64,000 nt of DNA from CAVSWT01 sp963731745 (GCA_963731745.1 CAVSWT010000013.1:98026-162025); one strand, 5' to 3'. Shown: positions 16,805 through 27,541, counted from the first letter of the stretch. Made by a program: numbers and translations. The notes: generated from the letters alone by a model not told the origin.

Positions 16805-19154
16805 TTAGTTTAAGTAAATTAACATCTTTTTTGTTTGATGAAAATTATTAACATTTATACTATAGAAATAAATTCCGCTAGGCAGTTGAGCTGCTTCAAA
16901 ATTAACTTCGTAGAATCCAGCTCCCTTTACCTCATTAACTAATGAAGCAACTTCTTTACCAAGCAAATCAACTATCTTTAAAGTTACAAAACCTTTTTCA
17001 TGTAACGAATAGCTAATTTTTGTATTCGGATTAAATGGATTTGGGTGAATTTTGAAGTAAATTAAAATCGTAAACCATTTCCTCATTTTTTTCTTTGTTT
17101 ATCTTAGGTATTTTTCCATTAATTTTAACTTTTTCAGATGTAGCCGACTCCTTCAATGTATTATCTAAAGCACTTATTTTATAATGTAACCATCTTGGGC
17201 CATTATTGATATAAGATTGATCATCTGTCCAAGTTGTAGTAGGAGTGGTACCAACATAAGCATCTATAGTTGCAGCTAATTCCCATTCCCAAGTCGGCTC
17301 GTTGAGTCCATTTACATCTGCTCTATATATTTTATATTTTCCTCCACTGATTATATCGGACTCAGTATTAGGTGCCCAAGTTAAAACTGCTTCATCCCAT
17401 TCGTTCTCACTAACTTTTAAATTATGAGGTTTTGATGGGGATAGAAGTTCTGGTTGAGAAGTACGAACTTCTATGGAATACGATGAATTTGTCGGATTAA
17501 AACTTCCTATTTCAATCCCAATATTAGTAGCAACTAAAGTAGGAGATGAAGCAGAGTTTCGTTTATGACTTGCGCCATTTGACCATTTGGTAATCACTTC
17601 TCCAACACCAAATAAATCTTTATCATCACCTATGAAATCACCTGTATTATATGTTGCTGCAAAATATGTATCGCCTTTATACCAAGCACCCCAATTGGCT
17701 CCAAAATTATCATGCCAATAACCAGCAAGCCATTTCCCTAATGGATGGGCAGAAATGTAAATCCATTCTTTCTCATCATAACCTGAATAGGAATTAGGCG
17801 TTAATTTATCAATTACATCGGCAGGGCTTTCGGAACCTGAACCAGACAACCTAACCCAATCCCATTTACCATCTGCACATATTTGTTGAACAGGAGTGGA
17901 GGCTAAGTCATCATACTCTATTGGTATTAAATAAGCAAGAATACCAGGCTTTAATGGATATCCAAAATTTTCGGGAACATATCTCGCCTCATAAGGACTT
18001 ACCCATGATCTATTTTCAATGTATATAGCTTGATTTGCGTCTATAGGTATTTTAGCTATTTTATATCCTGAAGTTGCTGTAGCCATATCTTGTAAAGTAA
18101 ATGTTGAATAAGCAGTAACTACTTTGATCTCACTTGATGTAATCCAGCCTAAACGTATTTTTTCATATCCCAATACGTTACCAACTGGATGAGCAGCATT
18201 GCAGGCATAGGGTTTCATATCGCTGCTGCTTCTTTTTGTACTAAATTGATTAAGATTTCTAATTCCGAAATGACTACCTCCGAAGAAGTAATGAGATAAC
18301 TCATGAATCATAGTTCCTATAAATGTATCGTGTGCGCCATCATTATCTATCTCTGATACTTTCATTTGGATTACTGTCTGCTTGGGCATTTGATCAATAA
18401 AATTTGCAGAGAAAAAAGAAATCCCGGAACCCCTTGAATTATATCCAGGAAAACCAGAATTAATTGTAACTCCGCCAATTGTTTTACTTGCATAAAGTAA
18501 AGCTATACCAGTATTTATATTTACGGTACTATAAACACCGTCGTGCAAGTTTCTTAAAACAATCCAGCATAGATCGACTATATTATCATGGGCTTGAACA
18601 GCACCATATTCTTCACCTAATGTTAAGTTTTTCCAGTTATCATATTTATGTAAATCTATACCAGGAATTAGAGCAAGTTTATCGAGTGCGTCTATTTGAA
18701 TTTTTTGACGTATCACATCAGGACTAGTGCTATAATTATAATAATAAGATTCTGTCTGTGGCAAAGTAACATAATACACATCACCAATCATATGCATTTT
18801 TTTATAAGAATTTTTACATAGATAATCTGAAAAACTATTGCTTGTATAATTGCCAGATACAATATAATATGGATTTAAAATATTCTGCGCCCAGGTTGGT
18901 AAAACGGTAGCATTTGGCCATTGAATTGTAGTTTCATTATCATCAGAAAATCTTACAAATAAAACAAACGATGTTATGGTTCCTTGTGCAGTAATATATT
19001 TGCCTCCAGTGTGAGAAAGTGTTGCCAGCTGCATGGTTGTTTCTTGCTTCCCGCTTGTTTCAGACATTCCACAAAAAGATTGCTGCGAATAAGAAATTGT
19101 TGAATTCAATCCGAAAAGAAAAATTAAAGCTATAATAAAGATATATTTTCCCAT
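16805..19154 (-). pseudogene. Secreted M6-like metalloprotease with FN3 and T9SS sorting domain, one frameshift
   Basis: The main frame (17031-19154) encodes a signal peptide (MGKYIFIIALIFLFGLN...SYSQQ) and an immune-inhibitor-A/M6-like catalytic region with HELSH near residue 283 followed by FGGSHFG. An FN3-like domain is near residues 575-675 (SKPHNLKVSENEWDEAVLTW). The frame ends with NLLQNSPKSI; skipping one base of the AAA at 17040-17042 restores NLLQNSPNPFNPNTKISYSL. The T9SS type A sorting domain then continues to a stop at 16805 (GIYFYSINVNN). Without the correction the protease would lack its export signal. The spacing HELSHYFFGG is not a perfect metzincin motif, so family placement is moderately sure. 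A GAGGGG ribosome site precedes the ATG. Confidence 0.78.
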
Positions 19155-19181
19155 TTTTAACCCCTCAATTAATAAACAAAA

Positions 19182-20210
19182 TTATTTAAGATAGATCATT
19201 TTTTTTATACTGATTTGATTACTTGAGCTTAATTGCAAATAATATACTCCCGTTGAGAGATTATCCGCCATAAAAGATTTTATATGTAATCCGGAACTCA
19301 AATAATCATCTGCCAATGTGGCGACTTTTTGTCCAAGTACGTTATATACTTCTAACTTTATCTGCTGAGCTTTATCAAGTGTAAAGGTAATAACAGTTTG
19401 GCTGTTAAAAGGATTTGGATAATTCTGGTTCAATGTAAAGCTTGCTGGTTTGTTTTCATTTTCTTCAACCCCTACGAAAGTTCCATATTTGACACCATTA
19501 ATAATTGCCCCTTCTAGTGTAGCTGAACTAGATTCTCTTAATTCTGTATAAAAGATTCCAAGTCCTTTTACAAGGATAAAGGAATTCCCATACTGATCAA
19601 GTGAATCATTAACTGATGAATCATAAATTCTATTATATTGAGCGAAAAGTTTAGCCTCCCATGTTTTTCCAAAGGCATCTAGATTATACCCACCTAAGTA
19701 ACGCAACACAGGCCAAAATAAATTATCCCCAATATTGAAACAAGTACTCCAATAAGAAGAATCAGATTCATTTAGTTTAAATATGCTGATTTCCTTATTA
19801 ATGAAACAACTATCGCATTTACAATTACAAAAAGGTGGATCATAAACAAAAATAAGGCAAAGAGAATCAATGTACTCTTGTATCCTATATAGTGAATCAA
19901 TTCTGCAATATTTTGTTGTACTTGTTCCAACATAAGGTGCAGGTGAGATTTTTGTATATGTTACTCCATTTTTCATAACCGTATCACCGTAACATACCAT
20001 ATTTTCTGTCCAACCATTCTGGTAAGGAGAATCTCTATATCTATATTGCCATACATTGCCTTTTTGTAAAGGGAAATATTCAAATAAAGAAGAATCAGAA
20101 ACGCTGACGATATTATCAGGTATTAAATTAAGATTATTTGGTATTTGAGAGAATACTGTAATTGTATTCAACACAATTATCAAAAAAAACAGTATATTTA
20201 TTTTTTTCAT
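19182..20210 (-). CDS. Secreted protein of unknown function with T9SS sorting domain
   Basis: A 342-residue protein with a signal peptide (MKKINILFFLIIVLNTITVF, then SQ). The central region starts at EYFPLQKGNVWQYRYRDSPY, a pattern common in lipoprotein-like secreted orphans, and includes a Cys-rich stretch FCNCKCDSCF. A clean T9SS type A sorting domain occupies residues about 262-342 (NYPNPFNSQTVITFTLD, GVYYLQLSSSNQ). No catalytic motif is seen. It lies 27 bases upstream of the protease gene on the same strand, so they are probably co-transcribed and co-secreted. The start is supported by AAAGGAAAAG before the ATG. Confidence 0.8.
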   Translation of the reverse strand: MKKINILFFLIIVLNTITVFSQIPNNLNLIPDNIVSVSDSSLFEYFPLQKGNVWQYRYRDSPYQNGWTENMVCYGDTVMKNGVTYTKISPAPYVGTSTTKYCRIDSLYRIQEYIDSLCLIFVYDPPFCNCKCDSCFINKEISIFKLNESDSSYWSTCFNIGDNLFWPVLRYLGGYNLDAFGKTWEAKLFAQYNRIYDSSVNDSLDQYGNSFILVKGLGIFYTELRESSSATLEGAIINGVKYGTFVGVEENENKPASFTLNQNYPNPFNSQTVITFTLDKAQQIKLEVYNVLGQKVATLADDYLSSGLHIKSFMADNLSTGVYYLQLSSSNQISIKKMIYLK

Positions 20211-20763
20211 TATTCTTTTCCTTTAAAAATTTTTAATGAATTTTTAATTTTATGTAAAACTGAAAAGAATTTGCGTTTATAAAATGAAAACAAATTATGG
20301 AAGCAAAGTAATAAAGAGAAAAAAATCGTAACGCAATAGAAAGATTTAAAATAATTACTTGGATAAGCATTTAAGAATTGGATTATCATAAATTCTCCCG
20401 GAGGGAGAGAGAAGAGTTTATGGCTTTTTATTTTCACCCCAAATTCCCTTTAAAATCTAAATCAAACGTAACCCTTATAATTTAAAGAGTAAAATTAATT
20501 TTTTGTTGACCCAACACGCACGCACGTATATATGTAATTTAATTAAAAATTTCTCAATTAATTTCTCGTAATGTTTTAAATTTGAGCTTATCAATATAAT
20601 AATTGCATTTTATTATATATCATAAAAATATGCTCATCACCTTTTCTCAAATTTTGTAAAACATCTTAATATTCATCCGAAATTAACCATATATTTTTGG
20701 TTTAATTATTGCCCTTTTATTGGCCAATATATGAATATTATAAAATATTAATTAAAGGGAACG
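20211..20763. other. AT-rich intergenic region between divergent secreted-protein genes
   Basis: 553 bases without a convincing gene separate the secreted T9SS pair (-) from the GH5 gene (+). A 75-residue open frame at 20210-20437 has no family features and I treat it as chance. A small palindrome CTCCCGGAGGGAG lies near 20395-20407. The promoters of both units must lie here; none can be named with confidence. No RNA gene was recognised. Confidence 0.5.
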
Positions 20764-22796
20764 ATGAATCGAATTTTACTAAATCTCCAAGTTTTTAAAT
20801 CACTTTTGTTTTTATTTGTATTTTCTTCAACCATTATCTATTCTCAGGGTTTTTTGCATACTTCCGGCAGAAACATTGTTGACGGGAATAACCAGCAAGT
20901 TCATTTGAAAGGAATGGGTCTTGGCGGCTGGGTTGAGCAGGAAGGTTACATGCTTCAAACTTCAGCATTTGCAAATTCACCAACAGAAATTAAAAACAAA
21001 ATTATTGGTCTAATCGGAGAAGCAAATACAGAAAGCTTTTATCAGGCCTGGTACAAAAATTTCCTTAACAAAAAAGATATAGATAAACTCGCAGAATGGG
21101 GTTTTAATTCAATAAGGCTTCCGATGCATTATAATCTTTTAACTCCAACAAACCAGCCAGGAGTTTATACTGAATCGGGATTTGCAATGATTGACAGCTT
21201 GCTGGCTTGGTGTAAAGGAAATCAAATGTACTTGATATTAGATTTGCATTGCGCACCTGGCGGACAAAGTGATGATAATACAAGTGATTATCAAAGCGGA
21301 GTTCCATCTCTTTGGGAAAGTGAACAAAATAAAACAAGAACGATTGATCTCTGGAAAAAGCTGGCTGAAAGATATGTAAATGAAGAATGGATCGGCGGAT
21401 ATGATCTTGTTAAATGAACCAAAATGGAATTTACCACCAAACAATCAGCCATTAAGAGATTTATATATCAATATTACAAATGCAATCAGAGATGTAGACA
21501 CAAATCATATCGTTTTTATAGAAGGCAATCGGTACGCTACTGATTTCTCAGGATTAGATTCACCTTGGGATGATAATTTCGTTTACAGCTTTCATAAATA
21601 TTGGAACGGCAACGATCAGAATTCGATTCAATACTTAGTAAATTTAAGCAAACAGTATAATGTTCCACTTTGGCTGGGCGAATCAGGTGAAAATTCAAAT
21701 AAATGGTTTACTGATTGTATTGAATTAATGGAAAGCAATAATATAGGATGGTGTTGGTGGCCGCATAAAAAAATAGAATCTATTGCAGGACCACTTTCGG
21801 CAAAAGCAACTCCTGAATATAATGTGCTTCTAAACTATTGGAAGAGCGGTGGAACAAAACCTTCAGTAACATATGCAACAAATGCTTTGATGGGAATGGC
21901 TGCAAATCTTGCCATTGAAAAATGTGAATATCATCCTGATGTAATAGATGCTATGTTTAGGCAAATTAATAATGATGAAATTATTCCTTACGGCCAAAAT
22001 AATGTGCCCGGAAGAATATATGCAGTCAAATATGATATGGGTAAAATGGGCAAGGCATATAGAGATGAAGATTATGAACAATAGCGGATCCTCAATGACT
22101 ACCTGGAACACCGGCTGGACTTTACGCAATGACGGAGTGGATATTGAAAAATGTACCGACTCTTTTTCCAATGGATATGATATTGGATGGATTGGAACTA
22201 ATGAATTTTTAAACTATACAGTGAATGTTGTAGAAACAGGTAGTTATAATATAAATGTAAGGATTTCAGGAAATAATGCCGGAGGAAAAATATTAGTAAG
22301 GGTTGACGGCAAAAATGTAACAAGCTACATTGATGTTCCGGTTACCGGCGGCTGGAATTCTTGGAGAACGGTTTCCGATACAAGCAATATTACAATGACT
22401 GCAGGCAAACATACTGTTCAGGTGAATTTTTACTTCGGTGGTTTTAATTTCAACTCATTTGAATTTGTTAATGCTCCTGTAAGTGTTGAAGACAAAAAAG
22501 AAGTTGTAAAATCTTTTAAAGTTTATCAGAATTATCCCAATCCCTTTAATCCAAGTACAAAAATTAGATATACGGTTCCGACAGTAGAAAGAACAGAAGC
22601 ATCAACAGTGGAGCTTCGGGTTTACAATATACTCGGCAACCAGGTGGCAACTCTGATAAAAAATAATCAGCAGCCGGGTGATTATGAATTTAATTTTGAT
22701 GCTGGCAATTATAATCTTTCAAGCGGCGTTTATTTCTTTAAGGTAAGCTGGAATGGAAAGGTAACTAAAACTATGAAGGCTATTCTTCTTCAGTAA
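20764..22796 (+). pseudogene. Secreted GH5 glycanase with CBM6 and T9SS sorting domain, two frameshifts
   Basis: Three overlapping frames (20764-21417, 21380-22084, 21948-22796) make one enzyme. The parts are a signal peptide, a GH5 (beta/alpha)8 domain (HLKGMGLGGW, IRLPMHYNLL, ILDLHCAPGG), the acid/base LNEP, and the nucleophile WLGESGE. A CBM6-like module follows (GRIYAVKYDMG, RNDGVDIEKC, ...FNFNSFEFVN), then a T9SS sorting domain (NYPNPFNPSTKIRYTVP). One extra base near 21405-21410 falls right at LNEP, and an indel near 22079 falls between catalytic and CBM modules. Correcting both gives a continuous protein of about 676 residues. It probably cleaves a beta-glucan or beta-mannan outside the cell; specificity cannot be read. 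Confidence 0.82.
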
Positions 22797-22818
22797 AAAA
22801 ATTATAATATTAAAACTT

Positions 22819-22849
22819 AAAAAAGACGCCCAATTGAGGCGTCTTTTTT
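22819..22849. terminator. Strong bidirectional terminator
   Basis: Perfect 12-base arms AAAAAAGACGCC (22819-22830) and GGCGTCTTTTTT (22838-22849) with a 7-base loop. It has the A-tract/T-tract layout of a terminator usable from both sides. It lies between the GH5 gene (+) and the thioredoxin gene (-). Confidence 0.9.
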
Positions 22850-22862
22850 ATTTTAAATTTAT

Positions 22863-23375
22863 CTATGATTGTGTCAAAATACTTTTTATGTGCTCGACGT
22901 AAGATTTAGCTCCACCTTCTTGATAACCGGTGTAGTTAATTACTTTTCCATTGCTGTCTAATAGGATAATTGTAGGAAATCCTTGTATACCGTATTTTTC
23001 AGCAACTTGCCTATTATAATAAACAGTTTCTTGTGACTGCTGAATATTTTTGGGGAAATCAATTTTTACAAGGATTAAATTTTTATTCGCATAATCAATA
23101 AATTCTTTTTGTGTAAAAACCTCTGCACTTAACTTTTTGCACCATACACACCAATCAGAACCTGTGAAATTCACCAGAATTGGTTTATTTTGTTTTTTTG
23201 CTTGTTCAACGGCTGTTTCAATTTTCTCTTTCCAAATTAATTTATCGGCTTTTGAATCTTTACTTCCGTTCGTTATTGCAAAAACTATTGTAGAAACAAA
23301 GGCTAATAGAATAAATATTTTGATTACTGATTTCAATCTGGTCTCCTTTTTGTTTTTAATTTTCTTTTTCATCAT
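22863..23375 (-). CDS. Exported thioredoxin-fold protein
   Basis: About 170 residues. A basic N-terminus and one hydrophobic helix (FILLAFVSTIVFAI) anchor or export the protein. The thioredoxin domain has the redox motif WCVWC (near residues 76-80, in TGSDWCVWCKK) and the cis-Pro segment GIQGFPTIILLDSNGKVI. The VWC variant and the helix insertion are typical of the Thioredoxin_7/DsbD-gamma-like branch that reduces periplasmic targets. I prefer the ATG at 23375 over the GTG at 23384. The divergent neighbour is MsrA, also with an export segment; together they suggest periplasmic oxidative repair, with this protein as a possible electron donor (inference). Confidence 0.83.
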   Translation of the reverse strand: MMKKKIKNKKETRLKSVIKIFILLAFVSTIVFAITNGSKDSKADKLIWKEKIETAVEQAKKQNKPILVNFTGSDWCVWCKKLSAEVFTQKEFIDYANKNLILVKIDFPKNIQQSQETVYYNRQVAEKYGIQGFPTIILLDSNGKVINYTGYQEGGAKSYVEHIKSILTQS

Positions 23376-23596
23376 TATTCCCACTTTCTCAATTTGTTGT
23401 CAATTTATTTCCTCCAGCATTTGATTCTAAAATATTGAAAAAGTTTCATAAAAATATCACCAAATTAATAAATTCTGTTAAATATGGATAAATTATTTGT
23501 TAAAAAAATGTATTCATTTTGTGATAGAATTTTTACTTTAATGTATGATATTTTAATATCGAATTTATTGAAGTATTTGAAAAGGTGCATAAAATC

Positions 23597-24256
23597 ATGA
23601 AAAGAATAATTTTGTATTTAGCATTTATTACATTATGCTTGGTGTTTATATCTTTTGCAAGTAATATATCGAAGAAACCAATTAAAACGAAAGAGAAAAA
23701 AATGAACCCACAAACTGAATCTAAATTGGATACAGCAACTTTTGGCACCGGATGTTTCTGGTGCTCGGAGGCTATTTTTGAAAGATTAAAAGGAGTAAAA
23801 TCGGTTGTTTCAGGGTATTCAGGTGGTACGGTTGAAGATCCAACTTATAAAGAAGTGTGTACTGGAAATACCGGGCATGCTGAAGTTGTGCAAATTGCCT
23901 TTGACCCGAATGTGATTACTTACGATGAACTACTTGAAATTTTCTGGAAGACACATGATCCAACTACCCTGAACCGGCAAGGAGCAGATGTGGGGACACA
24001 ATATAGATCTGTAATTTTTTATAATAACGAACAGCAAAAAGAAAAAGCAGAATTTTACAAGAAGAAATTAGAAGACGAAAAAATTTGGAAAGATCCTATT
24101 GTAACAGAAATATCTCCCTTAATAAATTTTTACAAAGCGGAAGATTATCATCAGGAATATTATGATAATAATCCTAACCAGGGTTACTGTGCTTATGTAA
24201 TTACTCCAAAAGTTGAAAAATTTGAAAAGATTTTTAAAGATAAGCTGAAAAAATAA
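23597..24256 (+). CDS. msrA: Peptide-methionine (S)-S-oxide reductase, exported form
   Basis: Reduces methionine-S-sulfoxide in proteins. The motif GCFWC, with the catalytic Cys at about residue 53, is followed by the hallmark GYSGGTVEDPTYKEVCTGNTGHAE. FDPNVITYDELLEIFWKTHDPT, GADVGTQYRSVIFY and the ending YHQEYYDNNPNQGYC complete the domain. The last Cys is a candidate resolving residue. An N-terminal hydrophobic helix (LYLAFITLCLVFISFA) predicts export or membrane anchoring, unlike the usual cytosolic enzyme. The true start is probably the ATG at 23597 with AAAGGTG nine bases upstream; a GTG at 23585 is in frame. The shared upstream region with the divergent thioredoxin gene may coordinate both. 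Confidence 0.95.
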   Translation: MKRIILYLAFITLCLVFISFASNISKKPIKTKEKKMNPQTESKLDTATFGTGCFWCSEAIFERLKGVKSVVSGYSGGTVEDPTYKEVCTGNTGHAEVVQIAFDPNVITYDELLEIFWKTHDPTTLNRQGADVGTQYRSVIFYNNEQQKEKAEFYKKKLEDEKIWKDPIVTEISPLINFYKAEDYHQEYYDNNPNQGYCAYVITPKVEKFEKIFKDKLKK

Positions 24257-24271
24257 TAAGCCATTAAAATT

Positions 24272-24304
24272 ATAACCCCAAATTCTTAACGAAATTGGGG
24301 TTAT
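24272..24304 (+). terminator. Hairpin terminator after msrA
   Basis: Arms ATAACCCCAA (24272-24281) and TTGGGGTTAT (24295-24304) with a 13-base loop, 15 bases after the msrA stop codon. Confidence 0.7.
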
Positions 24305-24326
24305 GTACAAAGTTTAAATTTAAACA

Positions 24327-24356
24327 CGTAGGGGCGTTTAATTAAACGCCCCTACG
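24327..24356. repeat. Perfect 30-base palindrome, GC-rich
   Basis: A perfect palindrome whose half is CGTAGGGGCGTTTAA; the other half (24342-24356) is its exact complement. It lies between the msrA terminator and the stop codon of the RND permease gene. It resembles the 'GTAGGGGCG...CGCCCCTAC' dispersed palindromes known from several bacterial genomes (recalled, not checked). It may also end transcription of the RND operon. Confidence 0.6.
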
Positions 24357-24362
24357 ATTCAT

Positions 24363-27300
24363 TTAATCCTGGTAATCTAGCACAACATCTTCGCGTGTTT
24401 TTCTTCTGAATATTTTTCTTCCCAAAGCCGGCACTTTAACTTTTAAATTTTCCATCATTGTATAAACTACAGGAACTAAAATAAGAGTTAGAAACATAGA
24501 ACTTATTAAACCGCCAATAATAGCCCATGCTAAACCGGATTTCCATTCAGAACCGGAATCTGTTGCTAAGGCTAATGGAAGCATTCCTATAACCATTGCA
24601 GTAGTTGTCATAAGAATCGGCCTGATTCTACTGTTTCCGGCTTCCATTAAAGCATCAAATACATTCATGCCTGATTCTTTTCTCATCTGATTAGCTCGAT
24701 CAACAAGCAGGATTGCGTTTTTACCAACCAATCCTATAAGCATTATTATACCAAGAATAGAAAAGATGTTTAAAGTTTTCATTGTTAAAGCTAAAGCTAA
24801 GAACGCACCAACCATCGCAACTGGAATTGACAGAAGCACAACGAAAGGATAAATGTAGGAATCATACAAAGCAACCATCACCATATAAACAAAAAGTATA
24901 GCAGCAATCATTGCGAGGCCAAGGCTTCCAAATGAATCAGCCTGATTTTTCAAGTCGCCTTCATAAGCAACATCAACACCGGCAGGTAAAATACCTTTTG
25001 CTAATTCAGCCTTAATATCTTGGCCAATGCTTCCGCTTGGTCGTCCATTAACTTGAGCAAAAACTGTTATTGAATTTATTCTGTTCCTTCTCTGCAATTT
25101 TGTTGGGCCTGTTGTCTGATAAATATCCGCGAACTGCTGAAGCTCAATTACCTGTCCTTTTTTATTTAGGAAGGTAAGATTTTTAACATCCGATATTGTC
25201 GAACGGTCAAATTTATCAAGCACAATTCTTAAATCGTAATCATCGTTGCCATCTCTAAATTTTGAATCGTCGTCTCCGGTTAGGGCAACACGTAGTGCAG
25301 CGCCTACATCTGCAATCGTTAATCCAAATTGTGCTAATTTTTGCCTGTCAATATCCACACGAGTTTCAGGCTTGCCTTCTTCGGCAGATAATCTAACATC
25401 TGCAGTTCCACGAATATTCTTTAAAGTCTTCATTAATATATCAGCACCTTTTTCCACATCTTTCCTATTCGGGCCGTTCACTATTAACTGAATAGGTGTT
25501 TGGTTTGCGGTTCCAAAAATTCCAATTGGGTTAACACGGACTTTAACGCCTGGAATTTTAGATACGTAATTTTTTATTTTCTCACCAACTTCGTCAGTCG
25601 AAATTTCTCTTTGCTCCTTAGGAACTAGAGCAACATCTAACTCTGATGAATTATTTGAGGATTGCCCCATTAAGCCTTCATTGGATGCACCGACTGTAAC
25701 GAATACTTTTTTAACTTCAGAAAGATTGGTGATATATCGTTCAATATTTTGTGTTACCAGATTCGTATTTTCAAGAGAAGCACCCGGCTTAGTTTCTAAA
25801 ATTACTGCAAACTCTCCGCGATCAGATTGAGTAATGAATTCACTGCCTATAAATCCAGCCGGAGCTAAACCGAGGGCAAAAACAAATAAAACAACTGACA
25901 ATGAAATCACTTTCCATTTGTTGCCTAAGGCCCATCGCAATACTTGAAGATAATTTTTAACAACTTTTTTGAATAAGGATTCAAACCAAAGTGCAAATTT
26001 TCCCATTAAAGAATTCTTGGTCAATCTTTCAAGTTTACCTAATCTTGAAGCTAATGCTGGAGTAACAGTGAATGAAACGAAAAGGCTTAACAAAGTGGAT
26101 ATTACAACCACTACAGCAAACTGTCTGATTATATTTCCGATTAATCCGCCTGTTAAAGCCAAAGGGACAAACACTACCACGTCAACCATTGTAATTGACA
26201 AAGCCGCAAAACCAATTTCATTTCTTCCTTTTAAAGCCGCAGCTCTTTTTGCTTCACCTTTTTCTAAATGATGATGAATATTTTCAAGCACAACAATTGA
26301 GTCATCCACTAAAATACCAACCACTAATGAAAGAGCGAGCAGCGTCATCAAATTCAATGTAAATCCGAACATATACATAACAATAAAAGTAGAAATCATA
26401 GAAGCCGGAATGGCAAGCATAACTATAAATGAATCTCTAAAGCTGTGCAGGAATAACATCATAACAATTGCCACAAGGATTACCGCTAGAAATAAATCGA
26501 ACTTAACTCCGTCTGCGGCATCAAGGGTGAATTGAGAACCATCCTGCGCAATATTAAATTTTATGTTTTCACTCTTATAATCTTGCTCAATATTAGCAAG
26601 CTCTTTTCTTACCAATTTTACCACATCAACGGCGTTTGCATCCGTTTGTTTCTGTACTAAAACTCCAACCGAAGTTTTTCCATTTATTCTATTAATTGTA
26701 GAATAATCTTTTTGTCCGTCTTCAACTTCTGCAACATCATGCAGTTTTATATCGCTTCCCGTTTTTGTTGAAGCTATTACAAGATTTCTTAAATCATCAA
26801 CTGATTTAAGTTTGCCTGCAATTCTAACTACAAGCTGATTTTTACTATCTTCAATTTTTCCTGTTGGATAATCTAAATTTGAAGATTTTACAGCCTGCAC
26901 AACTTGAAGAATTGAAAGTCCGTATGAATGAATTTTATCTGCGTCCAAATTAACCTTAATTTCTCTTTCATCTCCGCCAACTAAAGTAATTTGTCCAACA
27001 CCCTCTAACTTTGCCAGCCTTGGTTGAATTCTATCTTTTATGAATTGATAAAATTCTGTTGAAGGCAAAGTGCTTGTCACACCCATTCTTAAGACTGGAA
27101 TTTCATCTAATGCAAATTTTGATAGCGTTGGAGATTTTGCATCTGATGGAAGCTTGGACAAAATTTCGTTTACTTTTCTTTGAGCATTTTGTAATGAAAC
27201 ATCAATATCTGCCGACTGTAAAAAATTTACCATTACAAAAGATACACCCTCAGTAGAAGTTGAATTTACCGCATCAATTTCATCCAAAGTTGAAATTGCA

Positions 27301-27506
27301 TCTTCAATCGGTTTTGTAACCGAAGTTTCAACTTCATTAGGTGATGCACCGGGATATACAGTAGCAATCGTTATTACAGGCGGTGTAATTTTCGGCAGCA
27401 ATTCGTAACTTAATTGGGTATAGCTGTATATACCCAGAACACTTAATGCGGCAAATATAACCACTATAAGTGTCGGCCGTTTTATTGCAAGTTCTGTGAT
27501 TGTCAT
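24363..27506 (-). CDS. RND efflux pump inner-membrane permease (HAE1/AcrB type)
   Basis: A 1047-residue proton-driven exporter with the standard twelve-helix RND plan. Helix 1 begins ITELAIKRPTLIVVIF. A first periplasmic porter loop (PGASPNEVETSVTKPIED) is followed by helices 2-6, where LVVGILVDDSIVVLENIHHH carries the paired Asp residues of the proton relay in helix 4. A second large periplasmic loop and helices 8-12 (VGKNAILLVDRANQ, AGNSRIRPILMTT) complete it. It works as a trimer with the adaptor and TolC-type channel encoded just upstream in the same operon. Substrates cannot be predicted, though the family covers drugs, dyes, bile salts and fatty acids. It is the last gene of the operon. 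Confidence 0.95.
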   Translation of the reverse strand: MTITELAIKRPTLIVVIFAALSVLGIYSYTQLSYELLPKITPPVITIATVYPGASPNEVETSVTKPIEDAISTLDEIDAVNSTSTEGVSFVMVNFLQSADIDVSLQNAQRKVNEILSKLPSDAKSPTLSKFALDEIPVLRMGVTSTLPSTEFYQFIKDRIQPRLAKLEGVGQITLVGGDEREIKVNLDADKIHSYGLSILQVVQAVKSSNLDYPTGKIEDSKNQLVVRIAGKLKSVDDLRNLVIASTKTGSDIKLHDVAEVEDGQKDYSTINRINGKTSVGVLVQKQTDANAVDVVKLVRKELANIEQDYKSENIKFNIAQDGSQFTLDAADGVKFDLFLAVILVAIVMMLFLHSFRDSFIVMLAIPASMISTFIVMYMFGFTLNLMTLLALSLVVGILVDDSIVVLENIHHHLEKGEAKRAAALKGRNEIGFAALSITMVDVVVFVPLALTGGLIGNIIRQFAVVVVISTLLSLFVSFTVTPALASRLGKLERLTKNSLMGKFALWFESLFKKVVKNYLQVLRWALGNKWKVISLSVVLFVFALGLAPAGFIGSEFITQSDRGEFAVILETKPGASLENTNLVTQNIERYITNLSEVKKVFVTVGASNEGLMGQSSNNSSELDVALVPKEQREISTDEVGEKIKNYVSKIPGVKVRVNPIGIFGTANQTPIQLIVNGPNRKDVEKGADILMKTLKNIRGTADVRLSAEEGKPETRVDIDRQKLAQFGLTIADVGAALRVALTGDDDSKFRDGNDDYDLRIVLDKFDRSTISDVKNLTFLNKKGQVIELQQFADIYQTTGPTKLQRRNRINSITVFAQVNGRPSGSIGQDIKAELAKGILPAGVDVAYEGDLKNQADSFGSLGLAMIAAILFVYMVMVALYDSYIYPFVVLLSIPVAMVGAFLALALTMKTLNIFSILGIIMLIGLVGKNAILLVDRANQMRKESGMNVFDALMEAGNSRIRPILMTTTAMVIGMLPLALATDSGSEWKSGLAWAIIGGLISSMFLTLILVPVVYTMMENLKVKVPALGRKIFRRKTREDVVLDYQD

Positions 27507-27541
27507 TTTCTAATACCTTCTTTTTTCAAATAATAAAATTC

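Noticed and set aside
18289..18330. Calling the secreted protease a metzincin
   Set aside because: The zinc motif HELSH is followed by YFFGGSH, one residue off the HExxHxxGxxH spacing, so only an M6-like assignment is kept.
20395..20407. CTCCCGGAGGGAG as an operator
   Set aside because: Similar palindromic cores occur at the terminator near 16771, and no regulator or promoter context supports an operator role.
20210..20437. 75-residue open frame on the minus strand upstream of a secreted-protein gene
   Set aside because: No family features and no clear ribosome site; it ends exactly at the next gene's start and is explained as chance in AT-rich DNA.
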